Shown: positions 9,789 through 18,859 of the stretch, in pieces
How the letters are laid out: every line of letters starts with the position of its first letter
How positions within the stretch are numbered: position 1 is the first letter of the stretch
Assembly (NCBI RefSeq): GCF_009299795.1
Contig: NZ_VIGP01000007.1
Span: forward strand, 124,001 to 188,000
Direction of reading: 5' to 3'
Length of the DNA: 64,000 nucleotides
DNA from: Brachybacterium subflavum
Lineage (GTDB): Bacteria; Actinomycetota; Actinomycetes; Actinomycetales; Dermabacteraceae
Program-made: the position numbers and the translations under genes
The notes under the pieces: generated by a model
What the model saw: only the letters and a program-made list of their open reading frames with translations
Database searches by the model: none
Told to the model about the DNA's origin: nothing

Positions 9789-11521
9789 TGATCGACGCGC
9801 AGCTGCGCTCACGCGCACAGGAGTGGATGGACGACGATCCCGATCCGACGACGCGGGCCGCGCTGCGGGGCCTGCTCGACCAGGCGGCGGGCGCGGGCGA
9901 GGAGGCCGATGCCGCGGCCGAGGAGCTCGCCGACGCCTTCGACGGCACCCTCGCCTTCGGCACCGCCGGACTGCGCGGGCGCATGGGCCCGGGCTCGAAC
10001 CGCATGAACCTCTCCGTGGTCTCCCGAGCGGCCCGCGGCCTGGCCGACCACCTGGTCGGCGAGCTCGGCGGCGCCGGCACGGACGCGGCGCCGCTCGTGG
10101 TGATCGGCCATGACGCCCGGCACCACTCCGAGGCCTTCGCGCGGGAGTCCGCGGCGATCATGACAGCCGCCGGCTGCCGGGTGATCCTCTCGGACGGGCA
10201 CTGCCCGACCCCGCTGGTGGCCTTCGCGACCCGGCACCTGGACGCCGACGCCGGGGTCGTCGTCACCGCCTCCCACAATCCTCCGGCCGACAACGGCTAC
10301 AAGGTGTATCTGGGCGGACGCGCGAGCGACGACGACGGGCGCGGCGTGCAGATCGTCCCGCCCTCGGATGCGCAGATCGCCGCGCGCATCGCGGCCGTCG
10401 GCCCCGTGAGGGAGGTCCCGCGAGCTGCGGGCGGCTGGGAGGTCATGGATCCCGCCGTGCCCGAGGCCTACCTCGAGGCGATCTCCACGATCCTGCAGCC
10501 GGAGACGCCGCGCGAGGTGCGGATCGTGCACACCTCCATGCACGGCGTGGGCGGGGCGACCGCGATCGCGGCCCTGCACCGGAACGGTTTCACGGATGTG
10601 CACTCGGTCGCCAAGCAGGCCGACCCGGACCCGGACTTCCCGACCGTCGCGTTCCCGAATCCCGAGGAGAAGGGCGCGATCGACCTCGCACTCGAGCTGG
10701 CGCGGACCGTCGAGGCCGACGTGGTGATCGCGAACGACCCCGATGCCGACCGCTGCGCCGCCGCCGTCGTGGATCCGCACCTGGGCGGCTGGCGGATGCT
10801 CACGGGCGACGAGCTGGGCGTGCTGCTGGGGGCGCGCCTCATGCGCGTGCACGGCACGCGCGGCGTGTTCGCGAACTCCGTGGTCTCCTCGCGCTGGCTC
10901 TCGCAGATCGCCGAGGCCGAGGGCCGCGGGTCGGCGACCACGCTGACCGGCTTCAAGTGGATCGCGCGCACCCCGGGCATCGTCTTCGGCTACGAGGAGG
11001 CGATCGGCTACTGCGTCCTGCCGGACGTGGTGCGCGACAAGGACGGCCTGTCGACGGCGCTGCTGGTCGCGGAGGCTGCGGCCGACGCGCGCTCGCGCGG
11101 ACGCAGCCTCGTGGAGGACCTCGACGACCTCGCGCGGACCACGGGACTCTTCGCGACCTCGCAGCTCTCGATCCGCGTCACCGAGCTCTCCGAGCGGGAC
11201 GTGATGATGGCGCGTCTGCGCGAGCAGCCGCCCCGCTCGCTCGCGGACAGCGACGTCACCGAGGTGCAGGACCTCGCCGAGGGCTCCGTGGCGACGACGG
11301 GCCTGCCCCCGACCGACGGCGTGCTGCTCGCCACGGCCGACGACTCCCGCGTGATCGTGCGCCCCTCCGGCACCGAGCCCAAGCTCAAGTGCTACATCGA
11401 GGTGCACGAGGCGGTGGACCCGGAGGCCGACGTGGCAGCGCTCGGCGCCGTGCGGACGTCCGCCGCCGCGCACCTGGAGCAGATCACCCAGGAGATGCGG
11501 ACGGCGCTGACCGGGGCGTGA
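9788..11521 (+). CDS. Phospho-sugar mutase (phosphopentomutase/phosphomannomutase family)
   Basis: This 577-residue alpha-D-phosphohexomutase superfamily enzyme has the phosphoserine loop TASHNPP with Ser162, the metal loop NDPDADR at residues 316-322, the sugar loop GYEEAIGY and the phosphate-binding RPSGTEPKLK near the C-terminus. Coupling to purine nucleoside phosphorylase suggests action on ribose/deoxyribose-1-phosphate, though glucose or mannose phosphates are possible. The length matches the bacterial PGM2-like branch. It ends in a GTGA overlap with the next gene. Confidence 0.9.
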   Translation: MIDAQLRSRAQEWMDDDPDPTTRAALRGLLDQAAGAGEEADAAAEELADAFDGTLAFGTAGLRGRMGPGSNRMNLSVVSRAARGLADHLVGELGGAGTDAAPLVVIGHDARHHSEAFARESAAIMTAAGCRVILSDGHCPTPLVAFATRHLDADAGVVVTASHNPPADNGYKVYLGGRASDDDGRGVQIVPPSDAQIAARIAAVGPVREVPRAAGGWEVMDPAVPEAYLEAISTILQPETPREVRIVHTSMHGVGGATAIAALHRNGFTDVHSVAKQADPDPDFPTVAFPNPEEKGAIDLALELARTVEADVVIANDPDADRCAAAVVDPHLGGWRMLTGDELGVLLGARLMRVHGTRGVFANSVVSSRWLSQIAEAEGRGSATTLTGFKWIARTPGIVFGYEEAIGYCVLPDVVRDKDGLSTALLVAEAAADARSRGRSLVEDLDDLARTTGLFATSQLSIRVTELSERDVMMARLREQPPRSLADSDVTEVQDLAEGSVATTGLPPTDGVLLATADDSRVIVRPSGTEPKLKCYIEVHEAVDPEADVAALGAVRTSAAAHLEQITQEMRTALTGA

Positions 11522-12090
11522 GCGGCGCCATGGAGCGGATCGCCGTCGTCGGCTCGGGCGGGAGCGGCAAGACCTACGTGTCTCGCGCGCTCGGGAGGAT
11601 GCTCGACATCCCGGTCACGCATCTCGACGCCGTGTACTACGACCAGGACTGGCATCCGCTGCCCGCCGAGCAGTTCGCGGCGCGCCAGCGCGACATGGTC
11701 AGCGGGGACCGGTGGGTGATCGACGGGAATCATTACGCGACGCTTCCGATCCGTCGTGCCGTATGCGACACCGTGGTGATGATGGACGTTCCCACCACGA
11801 GCGCACTCCTCGGAGTCCTCTGGCGGCAGCTGCGTCATGGCGCCGGCCACCACGCGAACGGGGTGCACAACCGGCTGAACCTCGGCGTGCTCCGGTACGT
11901 CGTGACCTACCGGCGGCGCATGCGTCCCCGGATGATCGCCGAGATGGCCCACGTCGCCGAGGGCGTCGACGTCGTGCGGCTCACGAGCCGTCGGCGGGCA
12001 CGGCGCTGGCTGCGTGAGCTCTCGGAGCGTCGATCCATGCGCTCGGCACACGACGCGCGCCCCACGGCGTGCAGAGGAGATGACCAGTGA
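11518..12090 (+). CDS. P-loop NTPase, adenylate kinase/topology-modulation-like
   Basis: This small kinase-like protein (190 residues from GTG 11518, or 186 from ATG 11530) has a Walker A motif GSGGSGKT right at the N-terminus and a WVIDGNHY segment typical of the FlaR/topology-modulation group of shikimate/adenylate-kinase-like P-loop proteins. The substrate is unknown. The GTG start is preferred because it overlaps the mutase stop, as many genes here do. The C-terminus is Arg-rich. The next gene starts at its stop codon, so it is likely part of the same operon. Confidence 0.75.
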   Translation: MSGAMERIAVVGSGGSGKTYVSRALGRMLDIPVTHLDAVYYDQDWHPLPAEQFAARQRDMVSGDRWVIDGNHYATLPIRRAVCDTVVMMDVPTTSALLGVLWRQLRHGAGHHANGVHNRLNLGVLRYVVTYRRRMRPRMIAEMAHVAEGVDVVRLTSRRRARRWLRELSERRSMRSAHDARPTACRGDDQ

Positions 12091-13091
12091 TGACCGATGG
12101 TCCGCGCGAGAGCGGCCTGCTCCCCGTCGCCGACGGCCAGAGCATCTACTGGGAGGAATGGGGCGCCCCGGACGGTGTCCCCGCCGTGTATCTCCACGGC
12201 GGTCCTGGCGGCGGGCTCGGCAGGAGCGGGTACCGCCACCGGTTCGACCTCGAGCGCACCCGGGTGATCGGCCTCGAGCAGCGCGGCTGCGGACGTTCGC
12301 TTCCGCACGCCTCGGATCCGTCGGTGTCCCTCGGGGAGAACACGACGCAGCACCTCATCGACGACATCGAGGTCCTGCGTGAGGCGCGCGGGGTGGAGAG
12401 CTGGATCGTCAACGGGGTGTCCTGGGGATCCACTCTCGCTCTCGCCTACGCGCAGGCCCATCCCGAGCGGGTGCTCGGCCTCGTCCTGTTCGCGGTGACG
12501 ACGACCCGCCGCCGCGAGATCGACTGGATCACCGAGAGCGTGGGGGCGATCTTCCCGGAGGCGTGGGACCGCTTCGCCTCCTTCGCCGAGGGCGCGGGCA
12601 TCGGATATGCGCGCGGCGAGGGCCGGATCGTCGAGGCCTACGCTCGCCTGGTGAACTCCGCGGACACGGCCGTGCGCGACGCGGCCTCGCGCGAGTGGGC
12701 GCTGTGGGAGGACACCCACGTCTCCATCGGCACCGGCGGCACCGACACCCCGGAGCGCACGGGTTCTCCCCCTGCCGTCCGCCGCGACCCGCGCTGGGAG
12801 GACGACGCGTTCCGTCTCGCCTTCGTGCGCCTGACCACCCACTATTGGTCGCACGACGGATTCCTGGATCCGCCGCTGCTGCAGAACATGGCCGTGCTGG
12901 AGGGGATCCCCGCGGTGCTGATCCATGGTCGCCGGGACGTCTCGGGGCCCGCCGTGACGGCCTGGGAGCTGCACCGCCGCTGGCCGGGATCGACGCTCGT
13001 CATCGACGAGCAGGACTGACACGGGGGCACGTCCATGGTCGAGGCCTGGAGCGCCGCGAACGCGGCGCTGCTGGATCGCGTCGGCCCCTGA
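12090..13091 (+). pseudogene. Prolyl-aminopeptidase-type alpha/beta hydrolase with a premature stop
   Basis: The reading frame codes for a prolyl iminopeptidase-like hydrolase: oxyanion motif HGGPGG, nucleophile elbow GVSWGS with Ser111, and a likely acid Asp283 in GRRDVSG. An in-frame TGA at 13017-13019 ends the protein at 309 residues. The same frame continues as HGGTSMVEAW and on to a TGA at 13089-13091, which abuts the next gene. The family normally has Gly-His-Gly-Gly here, so one change (GGA to TGA) would remove the catalytic His and 23 more residues. ATG 12090 follows an AGAGGAGA ribosome site. Disabled gene, sequencing error or leaky UGA-C readthrough are all possible. Confidence 0.8.
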
Positions 13092-13772
13092 TCAGCTCTC
13101 GCGCCGCCGGTACCAGATCTGATGGGCGCGACCGCTGGGCAGCGTGACCGACTCGATGAAGAAGTCGTCGGAGGAGGGCAGGCCCCCTTCGAGCAGGCGC
13201 GTTCCCGATCCGATGGTGACCGGCACGATCGTGAGGTGCATCGTGTCCACGAGGTCGGCCGCGAGGAACTCCCGCACCGTGCTCGGTCCGCCGCCGATCC
13301 GCACGTCCGTGCCCGGGGCGAGCTCATGCGCCCTCTGCAGGGCCTCGTGCGGCGAGGCGTCCAGGAAGTGGAAGACGGTGCCGTTCTCGAACGCGATCGG
13401 TTCGCGCTCGTGGTGGGTGAGCACGATGACGGGCGTGCGGAACGGCGGCTCCTCGCCCCACCAGCCGCGCCAGCCGTCATCGGGCCACGGCCCCGTCTGC
13501 GGCCCGAACTTGCGCCGGCCCATGATCTCGACGCCGATGCCCTGGCCCCACAGGCTCGTCATCGCGGCGTCGAAGCTGAGGTCCTCGACCTTGTCGACGC
13601 CGTGGATGGCGCGGCCGTCGAACCCTCGGGTGAGCGCGATCGCCTCTCCGAACGGTTCCTCGAAGGTCACGTAGGAGCCTGCGGCGTACCCGTCGAGGGA
13701 GACGAACATGCCCTGCACGCGGGTCCGCGAGCCATCGGCGGAGGACGTGGGGTCGGTGCGATCAGCGCTCAT
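13092..13772 (-). CDS. Dihydrofolate reductase family protein (RibD C-terminal-like)
   Basis: This 226-residue protein has the RibD_C/DHFR-like pattern common in actinobacteria: an N-terminal SLDGYAAG stretch, MGRRKFGP, VIVLTHHERE, and a C-terminal VRIGGGPSTVREFLAADLVD with the nucleotide-binding glycines. It probably binds NADPH, but the substrate is unknown and it need not be a true folate enzyme. The stop abuts the end of the restored hydrolase frame on the other strand. A CATACT hexamer six bases before the ATG suggests leaderless expression. Confidence 0.83.
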   Translation of the reverse strand: MSADRTDPTSSADGSRTRVQGMFVSLDGYAAGSYVTFEEPFGEAIALTRGFDGRAIHGVDKVEDLSFDAAMTSLWGQGIGVEIMGRRKFGPQTGPWPDDGWRGWWGEEPPFRTPVIVLTHHEREPIAFENGTVFHFLDASPHEALQRAHELAPGTDVRIGGGPSTVREFLAADLVDTMHLTIVPVTIGSGTRLLEGGLPSSDDFFIESVTLPSGRAHQIWYRRRES

Positions 13773-13893
13773 GGAGCGAGTATGCGCGCCGCGCGGGCCG
13801 CGCGCGTGTCCGTTCGTGCGCGCCCCTGACCTCGCGCTCCCGCGGGACCTCCCGGCTGCTCGGAAATCGCTGGTCCGCCGCTGAGCGCGGGCA

Positions 13894-13899
13894 TACCCT
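13894..13899 (+). promoter_or_regulatory. -10 element for a leaderless transcript of the VOC gene
   Basis: TACCCT ends six bases before ATG 13906 and no ribosome site intervenes. Confidence 0.45.
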
Positions 13900-13905
13900 C
13901 GCGCC

Positions 13906-14646
13906 ATGACCGGACTGGCACTGGACGGCATCGATGTCGACGCGCACTCACCCGAGACGCTCGCGGTCTTCTGGGCCGCGCTCCTCGACCGCGAGGCGGC
14001 GCCCGGGACGGGACGCGACTGGTGCGTGCTCCCGCCCGACCGTGACGGCCTCCGCCTGCGCTTCGTGCCGACGAGAGTCCCGAAGGCCTCGCAGAACCGC
14101 ATCCACCTCGATCTCACCACCGCGAGCGCCCCGGAGATGGAGGCGACGATCGCGCGCGTGCTCCGCGCAGGGGGCCGACGGGCCGACATCGGCCAGGGCT
14201 CCGAGGACCCGCACGAGGTCCTCGCGGATCCCGAGGGCAACGAGATGTGCATCATCGAGCCGGGCAACGGATTCCTCCGCGGCACCGGATTGATCGGCGC
14301 CGTCAACTGCGACGGCACCCACGCGCTGGGCGAGTTCTGGAGTGCGGCCCTGGACTGGCCGCTCGTCTGGGACGAGGGCGAGGAGACGGCGATCCAGTCG
14401 CCGCGCGGCGGCGCCAAGATCACCTGGTCGGGCACGCCTCTGATGCCGCGGCACGGGAGGGACCGGATCCGCCTCGCCCTCCGCGTCGGGAACGCCGCGG
14501 AGCTGAGCACCGCGTGCGCGCGGCTGGAGCGCCTCGGCGCGCGCATCGCGTCCGGGGACGATCCTCTCCTGCCCGGGGCGACTTCGACGACGATGACGGA
14601 TCCGGAGGGCAACGAGTTCACCGTGCGCATCGCCCTGCCGCGATGA
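13906..14646 (+). CDS. VOC (glyoxalase-like) family protein, two domains
   Basis: This 246-residue protein contains two vicinal-oxygen-chelate repeats, roughly residues 1-125 and 126-246. Each ends in the typical D-P-E-G-N-E sequence (LADPEGNEMCIIE and MTDPEGNEFTV). HLDL in the first half carries a potential metal ligand. The function could be glyoxalase-like chemistry or antibiotic/aromatic binding; nothing visible narrows it. It is transcribed alone and converges on the SDR gene. Confidence 0.82.
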   Translation: MTGLALDGIDVDAHSPETLAVFWAALLDREAAPGTGRDWCVLPPDRDGLRLRFVPTRVPKASQNRIHLDLTTASAPEMEATIARVLRAGGRRADIGQGSEDPHEVLADPEGNEMCIIEPGNGFLRGTGLIGAVNCDGTHALGEFWSAALDWPLVWDEGEETAIQSPRGGAKITWSGTPLMPRHGRDRIRLALRVGNAAELSTACARLERLGARIASGDDPLLPGATSTTMTDPEGNEFTVRIALPR

Positions 14647-14671
14647 GCGCGCCGGCACGACCAGCGCGGTC

Positions 14672-15436
14672 TCAGCGCCCGCGGGCGGCTGCCTTCGCGA
14701 GCAGTCCCGCAGGGAGGAAGCGGGTGAGGCCGACGATCGCCCGGTAGTGACGGCTCGGCACCGAGACCGCCCTGCCGCGGGCGACGTCGTGCAGGGACTC
14801 CTCGACGACCCGCGGCGCATGGAGCCACATCCACCCGGGGATCCCCTCCTTGCCCCGGGCCAGGCCCATCCGGGCGTGGAACTCCGTGTGGGTGAAGCCG
14901 GGGCAGACCGCCGTGACCGTGACGCCGCGCGGCCGGTATCGGGCGTTCGCCCAGCGCGAGAAGCTCACGATCCAGGACTTCGCGGCCGAATACGTCGAGC
15001 GCGGGGTGAAGGCGGCGACCGAGGCGATGTTCAGGATCGATCCCCGACCGCGCTCGAGCATGCCGGGGAGGACCGCATGCATCAGCCGCATGGGCACCTC
15101 GTCGTGCAGGCGCAGGTGGCGCACCTCGTCCTCGATGTCGTTGCTCTCGAAGGCGAGGGGCAGGCCGAATCCGGCGCTGTTGACGAGGGCGTCGACGGGA
15201 CGCGACGGGTCCGCGAGCCGGGCGACGACGGCCTGCACGTCCGCAACCTGCGCGAGGTCCGCGGGAAGCGCCTCGATGCCGTCGGCGCCGAGGCCTTCGA
15301 GCTCGGCCGCCAGCTCCTCGAGCGAAGCGGCCCGGCGCGCGACGAGGACCAGGTGGACGTGGCGACGCGCGAGAGCGCGCGCGTACTCCGCGCCGAGTCC
15401 CGCGCTCGCCCCGGTGATCAGCGCCGTCCGCGTCAT
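14672..15436 (-). CDS. Short-chain dehydrogenase/reductase
   Basis: This 254-residue SDR has the NAD(P) motif TGASAGLG near the N-terminus, NSAG in the middle, and a catalytic Ser-Tyr-Lys set in NIASVAAFTPRSTYSAAKSW. The Arg residues after the second beta strand favour NADP. The substrate is unknown. ATG 15436 is preceded by AAGGAG at good spacing. It lies 23 bases downstream of deoC and is probably cotranscribed with it. Confidence 0.88.
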   Translation of the reverse strand: MTRTALITGASAGLGAEYARALARRHVHLVLVARRAASLEELAAELEGLGADGIEALPADLAQVADVQAVVARLADPSRPVDALVNSAGFGLPLAFESNDIEDEVRHLRLHDEVPMRLMHAVLPGMLERGRGSILNIASVAAFTPRSTYSAAKSWIVSFSRWANARYRPRGVTVTAVCPGFTHTEFHARMGLARGKEGIPGWMWLHAPRVVEESLHDVARGRAVSVPSRHYRAIVGLTRFLPAGLLAKAAARGR

Positions 15437-15459
15437 CGGTGCTCCTTCCGGCGCCGTGC

Positions 15460-16128
15460 TCAGTACCCGGAACCGCCCGCGGCGCCCTCGAGGACGCCGC
15501 GCGAGCCGGAGAGGCCGAGTCGGGAGGCGCCGGCGGCGACCATCGCCTCGGCCGCCTCCCGCGTGCGCACGCCGCCCGATGCCTTCACACCGAGCCGGTC
15601 GCCGACGGTCTTCCGCATGAGCGCGATCGCGTGCTCGGTGGCTCCTCCGGCGGGGTGGAAGCCGGTGGAGGTCTTCACGAAGTCGGCGCCCGCGCGCGCG
15701 GCCGCCTCGCACACGCCCACGATCTGCTCGTCGCCGAGGACGGCGGACTCGACGATCACCTTGAGCACGGTCGGGGCGGGGACCGCCTCGCGCACGGCGC
15801 GGATGTCGGCCTCGACGCCGTCGAAGTCGCCGGAGACCGCGAGGCCGACGTTGATGACCATGTCGACCTCGTCCGCCCCGCGCGCGACGGAGTCCGCGGC
15901 CTCGGCCGCCTTGATCGCGCTCTGGTGCTGGCCGGAGGGGAACCCGCACACGGTCGCGACCTTCACGGTGGTCTCGACCGGGAGCATGGAGGGCGAGACG
16001 CAGATCGAGTAGGTGCCGAGCTCCTCGGCCTCGCGGGCGAGGGCGTCGACGTCGGCCCGCGTGGCCTCGGGCTTGAGCAGGGTGTGGTCGATCATCGGGG
16101 CGAGCTGGTCGTTCGGGAGGTTCGTCAT
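15460..16128 (-). CDS. deoC: Deoxyribose-phosphate aldolase
   Basis: This 222-residue enzyme cleaves 2-deoxyribose-5-phosphate to glyceraldehyde-3-phosphate and acetaldehyde. The Schiff-base lysine is Lys152 in FVKTSTGF, with the helper Lys182 in KASGGVR and Asp89 in DMVINVG. It would use deoxyribose-phosphate made by thymidine phosphorylase and the purine phosphorylase encoded nearby. It is divergent from the kinase/Nudix gene. Confidence 0.95.
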   Translation of the reverse strand: MTNLPNDQLAPMIDHTLLKPEATRADVDALAREAEELGTYSICVSPSMLPVETTVKVATVCGFPSGQHQSAIKAAEAADSVARGADEVDMVINVGLAVSGDFDGVEADIRAVREAVPAPTVLKVIVESAVLGDEQIVGVCEAAARAGADFVKTSTGFHPAGGATEHAIALMRKTVGDRLGVKASGGVRTREAAEAMVAAGASRLGLSGSRGVLEGAAGGSGY

Positions 16129-16186
16129 GGGGGCGATTCTCCCACGTCCGGATCGCCTCGCGCCCGCCGCCCGGGGCCCGATCCCC

Positions 16187-16192
16187 TAGACT
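16187..16192 (+). promoter_or_regulatory. -10 element for a leaderless transcript of the kinase-Nudix gene
   Basis: TAGACT ends eight bases before ATG 16201. The region between deoC and this gene is 72 bases and holds both divergent promoters. Confidence 0.4.
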
Positions 16193-16200
16193 CGGACCCC

Positions 16201-17364
16201 ATGACAGACCCCTCCGCAGCCTCCGCCCCACCCCGTCGGATCGTCCTGGTGGCGGGCCCCTCGGGCAGCGGCAAGGGTGTGATGACGCAGCGCAGCGGAC
16301 TGCCGCTCGTGCCGCTGGACGAGTTCTACCGCGACGGCGACGACGAGGCCCTCCCGCAGCGTTTCGGGATCGTCGACTGGGACGATCCGGCGTCGTGGAA
16401 CGTGGGGGCCGCCCTCGAGGCGCTCACCGCCCTCGCCCATGACGGCCGGGCGGACATTCCCGAGTACTCGATCTCCCGCTCGCAGCGCACCGGCACGCGC
16501 ACGCTCGAGGTGGACGACGAGCGGATCATCGTCGCCGAGGGCATCTTCGCGGCCGAGCTCATCGACCCGCTGAGGGCGGCGGGTCTGCTCGCCGATGCGC
16601 TCGTGGTCGACCGCCCCGCCCCGCTCGTGTTCTCGCTGCGCCTGGCCCGCGATCTCTCCCAGTCCCGCAAGCCCCCGCTCACGCTCGTCCGGCGCGGCTG
16701 GGGACTCGCCCGCGACCAGCGCGGCGATGTGGCCCGCTGGAGGGCGGCAGGGATGCGCTGTGTGGGTCTGCGCGAGGGCACCGCCCACCTGCGAGCGCTC
16801 GCGGACACGGCCCGCGCCGAGGCACGGCAGCAGCGGCCCGGCGGGGCGATCGGCGACTCGGCAGCGCCTGCGGGCACCCGACCGCCCGCCGCCGGGTCTG
16901 CGGACGACCCGGTGGTCTCGGACGGCTCCGCCCTCTCCCCCGCCGTGCTCACCATCGCGGCTGTGTGCTTCCTTCGCGAGGGCCCGTCGGGCCTCGAGCT
17001 GTTCGCGGTGCGCAAGCGCGGAACGAATGCGTTCATGCAGGTCGGCGGCAAGCTCGAACCCCAGGAGGATGCCCGGCAGGCGGCCGTGCGCGAAGTGATC
17101 GAGGAGCTCGACGTCGTCCTCGAGGAGGACGGTCTCGACCTCCTCGGCGAGTTCGAGGCGCCTGCCGCGAACGAGGCCGAGACCATCGTGCGCGCGAGCG
17201 TGTTCCTCGCGCCCTCCGACTCCCTGCCCCGCGACGTCGAGGTCTTCGCGGAGCTCGAGGAGGGGCGCTGGTTCCCCCTCGACGCGGACGAGGCGCCGGG
17301 GGTGCAGCTCGCGCCGCTGATGACCGATCACATCGTCCCGCGCCTGCGCTCGCTGCTCGGCTGA
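16201..17364 (+). CDS. Uridine-kinase-like P-loop domain fused to a Nudix hydrolase
   Basis: This 387-residue protein joins two enzymes. Residues 1-210 resemble uridine kinase, with the P-loop GPSGSGKG (Gly where Ser/Thr usually follows Lys) and VPLDEFYRDGDD. After a low-complexity Ala/Pro/Gly linker of about 40 residues comes a Nudix domain with a complete Nudix box from Gly283 to Glu302 (GKLEPQE, then REVIEEL). A nucleoside kinase with a nucleotide-cleaning hydrolase fits the salvage genes on both sides. The unusual P-loop leaves the kinase activity uncertain. There is no obvious internal start that would split the protein. Confidence 0.85.
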   Translation: MTDPSAASAPPRRIVLVAGPSGSGKGVMTQRSGLPLVPLDEFYRDGDDEALPQRFGIVDWDDPASWNVGAALEALTALAHDGRADIPEYSISRSQRTGTRTLEVDDERIIVAEGIFAAELIDPLRAAGLLADALVVDRPAPLVFSLRLARDLSQSRKPPLTLVRRGWGLARDQRGDVARWRAAGMRCVGLREGTAHLRALADTARAEARQQRPGGAIGDSAAPAGTRPPAAGSADDPVVSDGSALSPAVLTIAAVCFLREGPSGLELFAVRKRGTNAFMQVGGKLEPQEDARQAAVREVIEELDVVLEEDGLDLLGEFEAPAANEAETIVRASVFLAPSDSLPRDVEVFAELEEGRWFPLDADEAPGVQLAPLMTDHIVPRLRSLLG

Positions 17365-17372
17365 CCACTCCT

Positions 17373-17422
17373 GTGCGGGTATGCGGACCTTTCACGTCAA
17401 CGAAAGGTCCGCATACCCGCAC
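17373..17422. terminator. Long perfect hairpin between convergent genes
   Basis: Two 21-base arms (17373-17393 and 17402-17422) are exact inverse complements around an 8-base loop. It lies between the convergent kinase-Nudix and thymidine phosphorylase genes, so it can end transcription from both sides. There is no clear T run. Confidence 0.75.
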
Positions 17423-17457
17423 GCACAGCAGCGGAGCGCCCTCGGCGCGGTGTGCCC

Positions 17458-18744
17458 TCAGGCGATGCGGTCCAGCACGATCCGGCGCCCGGACTCGGCG
17501 GCGGAAGCCTCGATCGTCCAGGCGCCGTCGATCGCCTCGAGCGCGCGGCCGAAGCGGTCCGGAGTGTCGGTGTGCAGGGTCGCGAGGACGTCGCCCGCGG
17601 CGACCCTCTCCCCCACCACCTTGTGCAGCTCGACGCCCGCGCCCGCCTGCACGGCCTCGCCGGGGCGGGAGCGCCCCGCGCCGAGCCGCCAGCCGGCGAC
17701 GCCCACCTGCAGGGCGTCCAGGCCCGTGACCACGCCGTCGCCCGATGCCAGGATCTCCTCGGTGTGGCAGGCGGCGGGCAGCGGCGCGTCGGGATCCCCG
17801 CCCTGGGCGGCGATCATCCGCTTCCAGGTGTCCATCGCGCGGCCGTCGGCGAGTGCGGCCTCGACGTCGACGTCATCCTTCCCGGCGGCGGCGAGCATCT
17901 CGCGGGCCAGCGCCACCGTGAGCTCGACGATGTCCGCGGGACCGCCGCCCGCGAGCACGTCGAGGCTCTCGCGGACCTCGAGGGCGTTGCCGACCATCCG
18001 GCCCAGCGGTGCGGACATGTCGGTGAGCAGGGCGACGGTGCGCACGCCGGCGTCGGTGCCGAGGTCGACCATGGTGCGAGCGAGCTCGCGGGCGTCGGCC
18101 TGATCGCGCATGAAGGCGCCCGCGCCGGTCTTCACGTCTAGGACCAGGGCGGCGGTGCCCTCGGCGATCTTCTTGCTCATGATCGAGCTCGCGATCAGCG
18201 GGATCGCCTCGACGGTGCCGGTGACATCGCGCAGCGCATACAGCTTCTTGTCGGCCGGGGCGAGGCCGGAGCCGGCCGCGCAGACCACGGCGCCCACGTC
18301 CTCGAGCTGCGCCATCATCTCCTCGTTGCCGAGGTCGGCCTTCCAGCCCGGGATGGACTCGAGCTTGTCGAGGGTGCCGCCGGTGTGGCCGAGCCCGCGT
18401 CCGGAGAGCTGCGGGACGGCGACCCCGAAGCTCGCCACCAGCGGTGCGAGCGGCAGCGTGATCTTGTCGCCCACGCCGCCCGTGGAGTGCTTGTCGGTGG
18501 TCGCCTTGGTCAGCGCGCCGAAGTCCATGCGCTCCCCGGAGGCGATCATCGCGGCGGTCCAGCGGGCGATCTCCTCGCGGTCCATGCCGCGCAGGAAGAT
18601 GGCCATGGCCAGCGCCGCCATCTGCTCCTCGGCGACGACGCCGCGGGTGTAGGCGTCGATCACCCAGTCGATCTGCTCGTCGCTCAGGCGGGCGCCGTCG
18701 CGCTTGGCGTGGATGACGTCAACCGCGTCGAATGCTTCGGTCAT
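17458..18744 (-). CDS. deoA: Thymidine phosphorylase
   Basis: This 428-residue enzyme splits thymidine or deoxyuridine with phosphate to base and deoxyribose-1-phosphate. It shows the phosphate loop KHSTGGVGDK, the family signature SGRGLGHTGGTLDKLE and KTGAGAFM. Length and order of motifs match the bacterial dimeric enzyme. ATG 18744 has a GAGGAG ribosome site nine bases upstream. It is the last gene of a unit with cytidine deaminase and the BMP-type importer, which supplies its substrates. Confidence 0.95.
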   Translation of the reverse strand: MTEAFDAVDVIHAKRDGARLSDEQIDWVIDAYTRGVVAEEQMAALAMAIFLRGMDREEIARWTAAMIASGERMDFGALTKATTDKHSTGGVGDKITLPLAPLVASFGVAVPQLSGRGLGHTGGTLDKLESIPGWKADLGNEEMMAQLEDVGAVVCAAGSGLAPADKKLYALRDVTGTVEAIPLIASSIMSKKIAEGTAALVLDVKTGAGAFMRDQADARELARTMVDLGTDAGVRTVALLTDMSAPLGRMVGNALEVRESLDVLAGGGPADIVELTVALAREMLAAAGKDDVDVEAALADGRAMDTWKRMIAAQGGDPDAPLPAACHTEEILASGDGVVTGLDALQVGVAGWRLGAGRSRPGEAVQAGAGVELHKVVGERVAAGDVLATLHTDTPDRFGRALEAIDGAWTIEASAAESGRRIVLDRIA

Positions 18745-18859
18745 GGCTCGGGCTCCTCGGGTCGGGACGGACGGTTCTGGCCGGGATGGACCGCGCGGGA
18801 TGGACGGTGCGTCCGACGGCGCGGGGCCGACGGCGCGCAGCCGCCCGGCCCCTCGATCA

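Noticed and set aside
13017-13019. In-frame TGA read as selenocysteine
   Set aside because: The family has Gly, not Cys or Sec, at this place and no selenocysteine insertion hairpin is visible after it.
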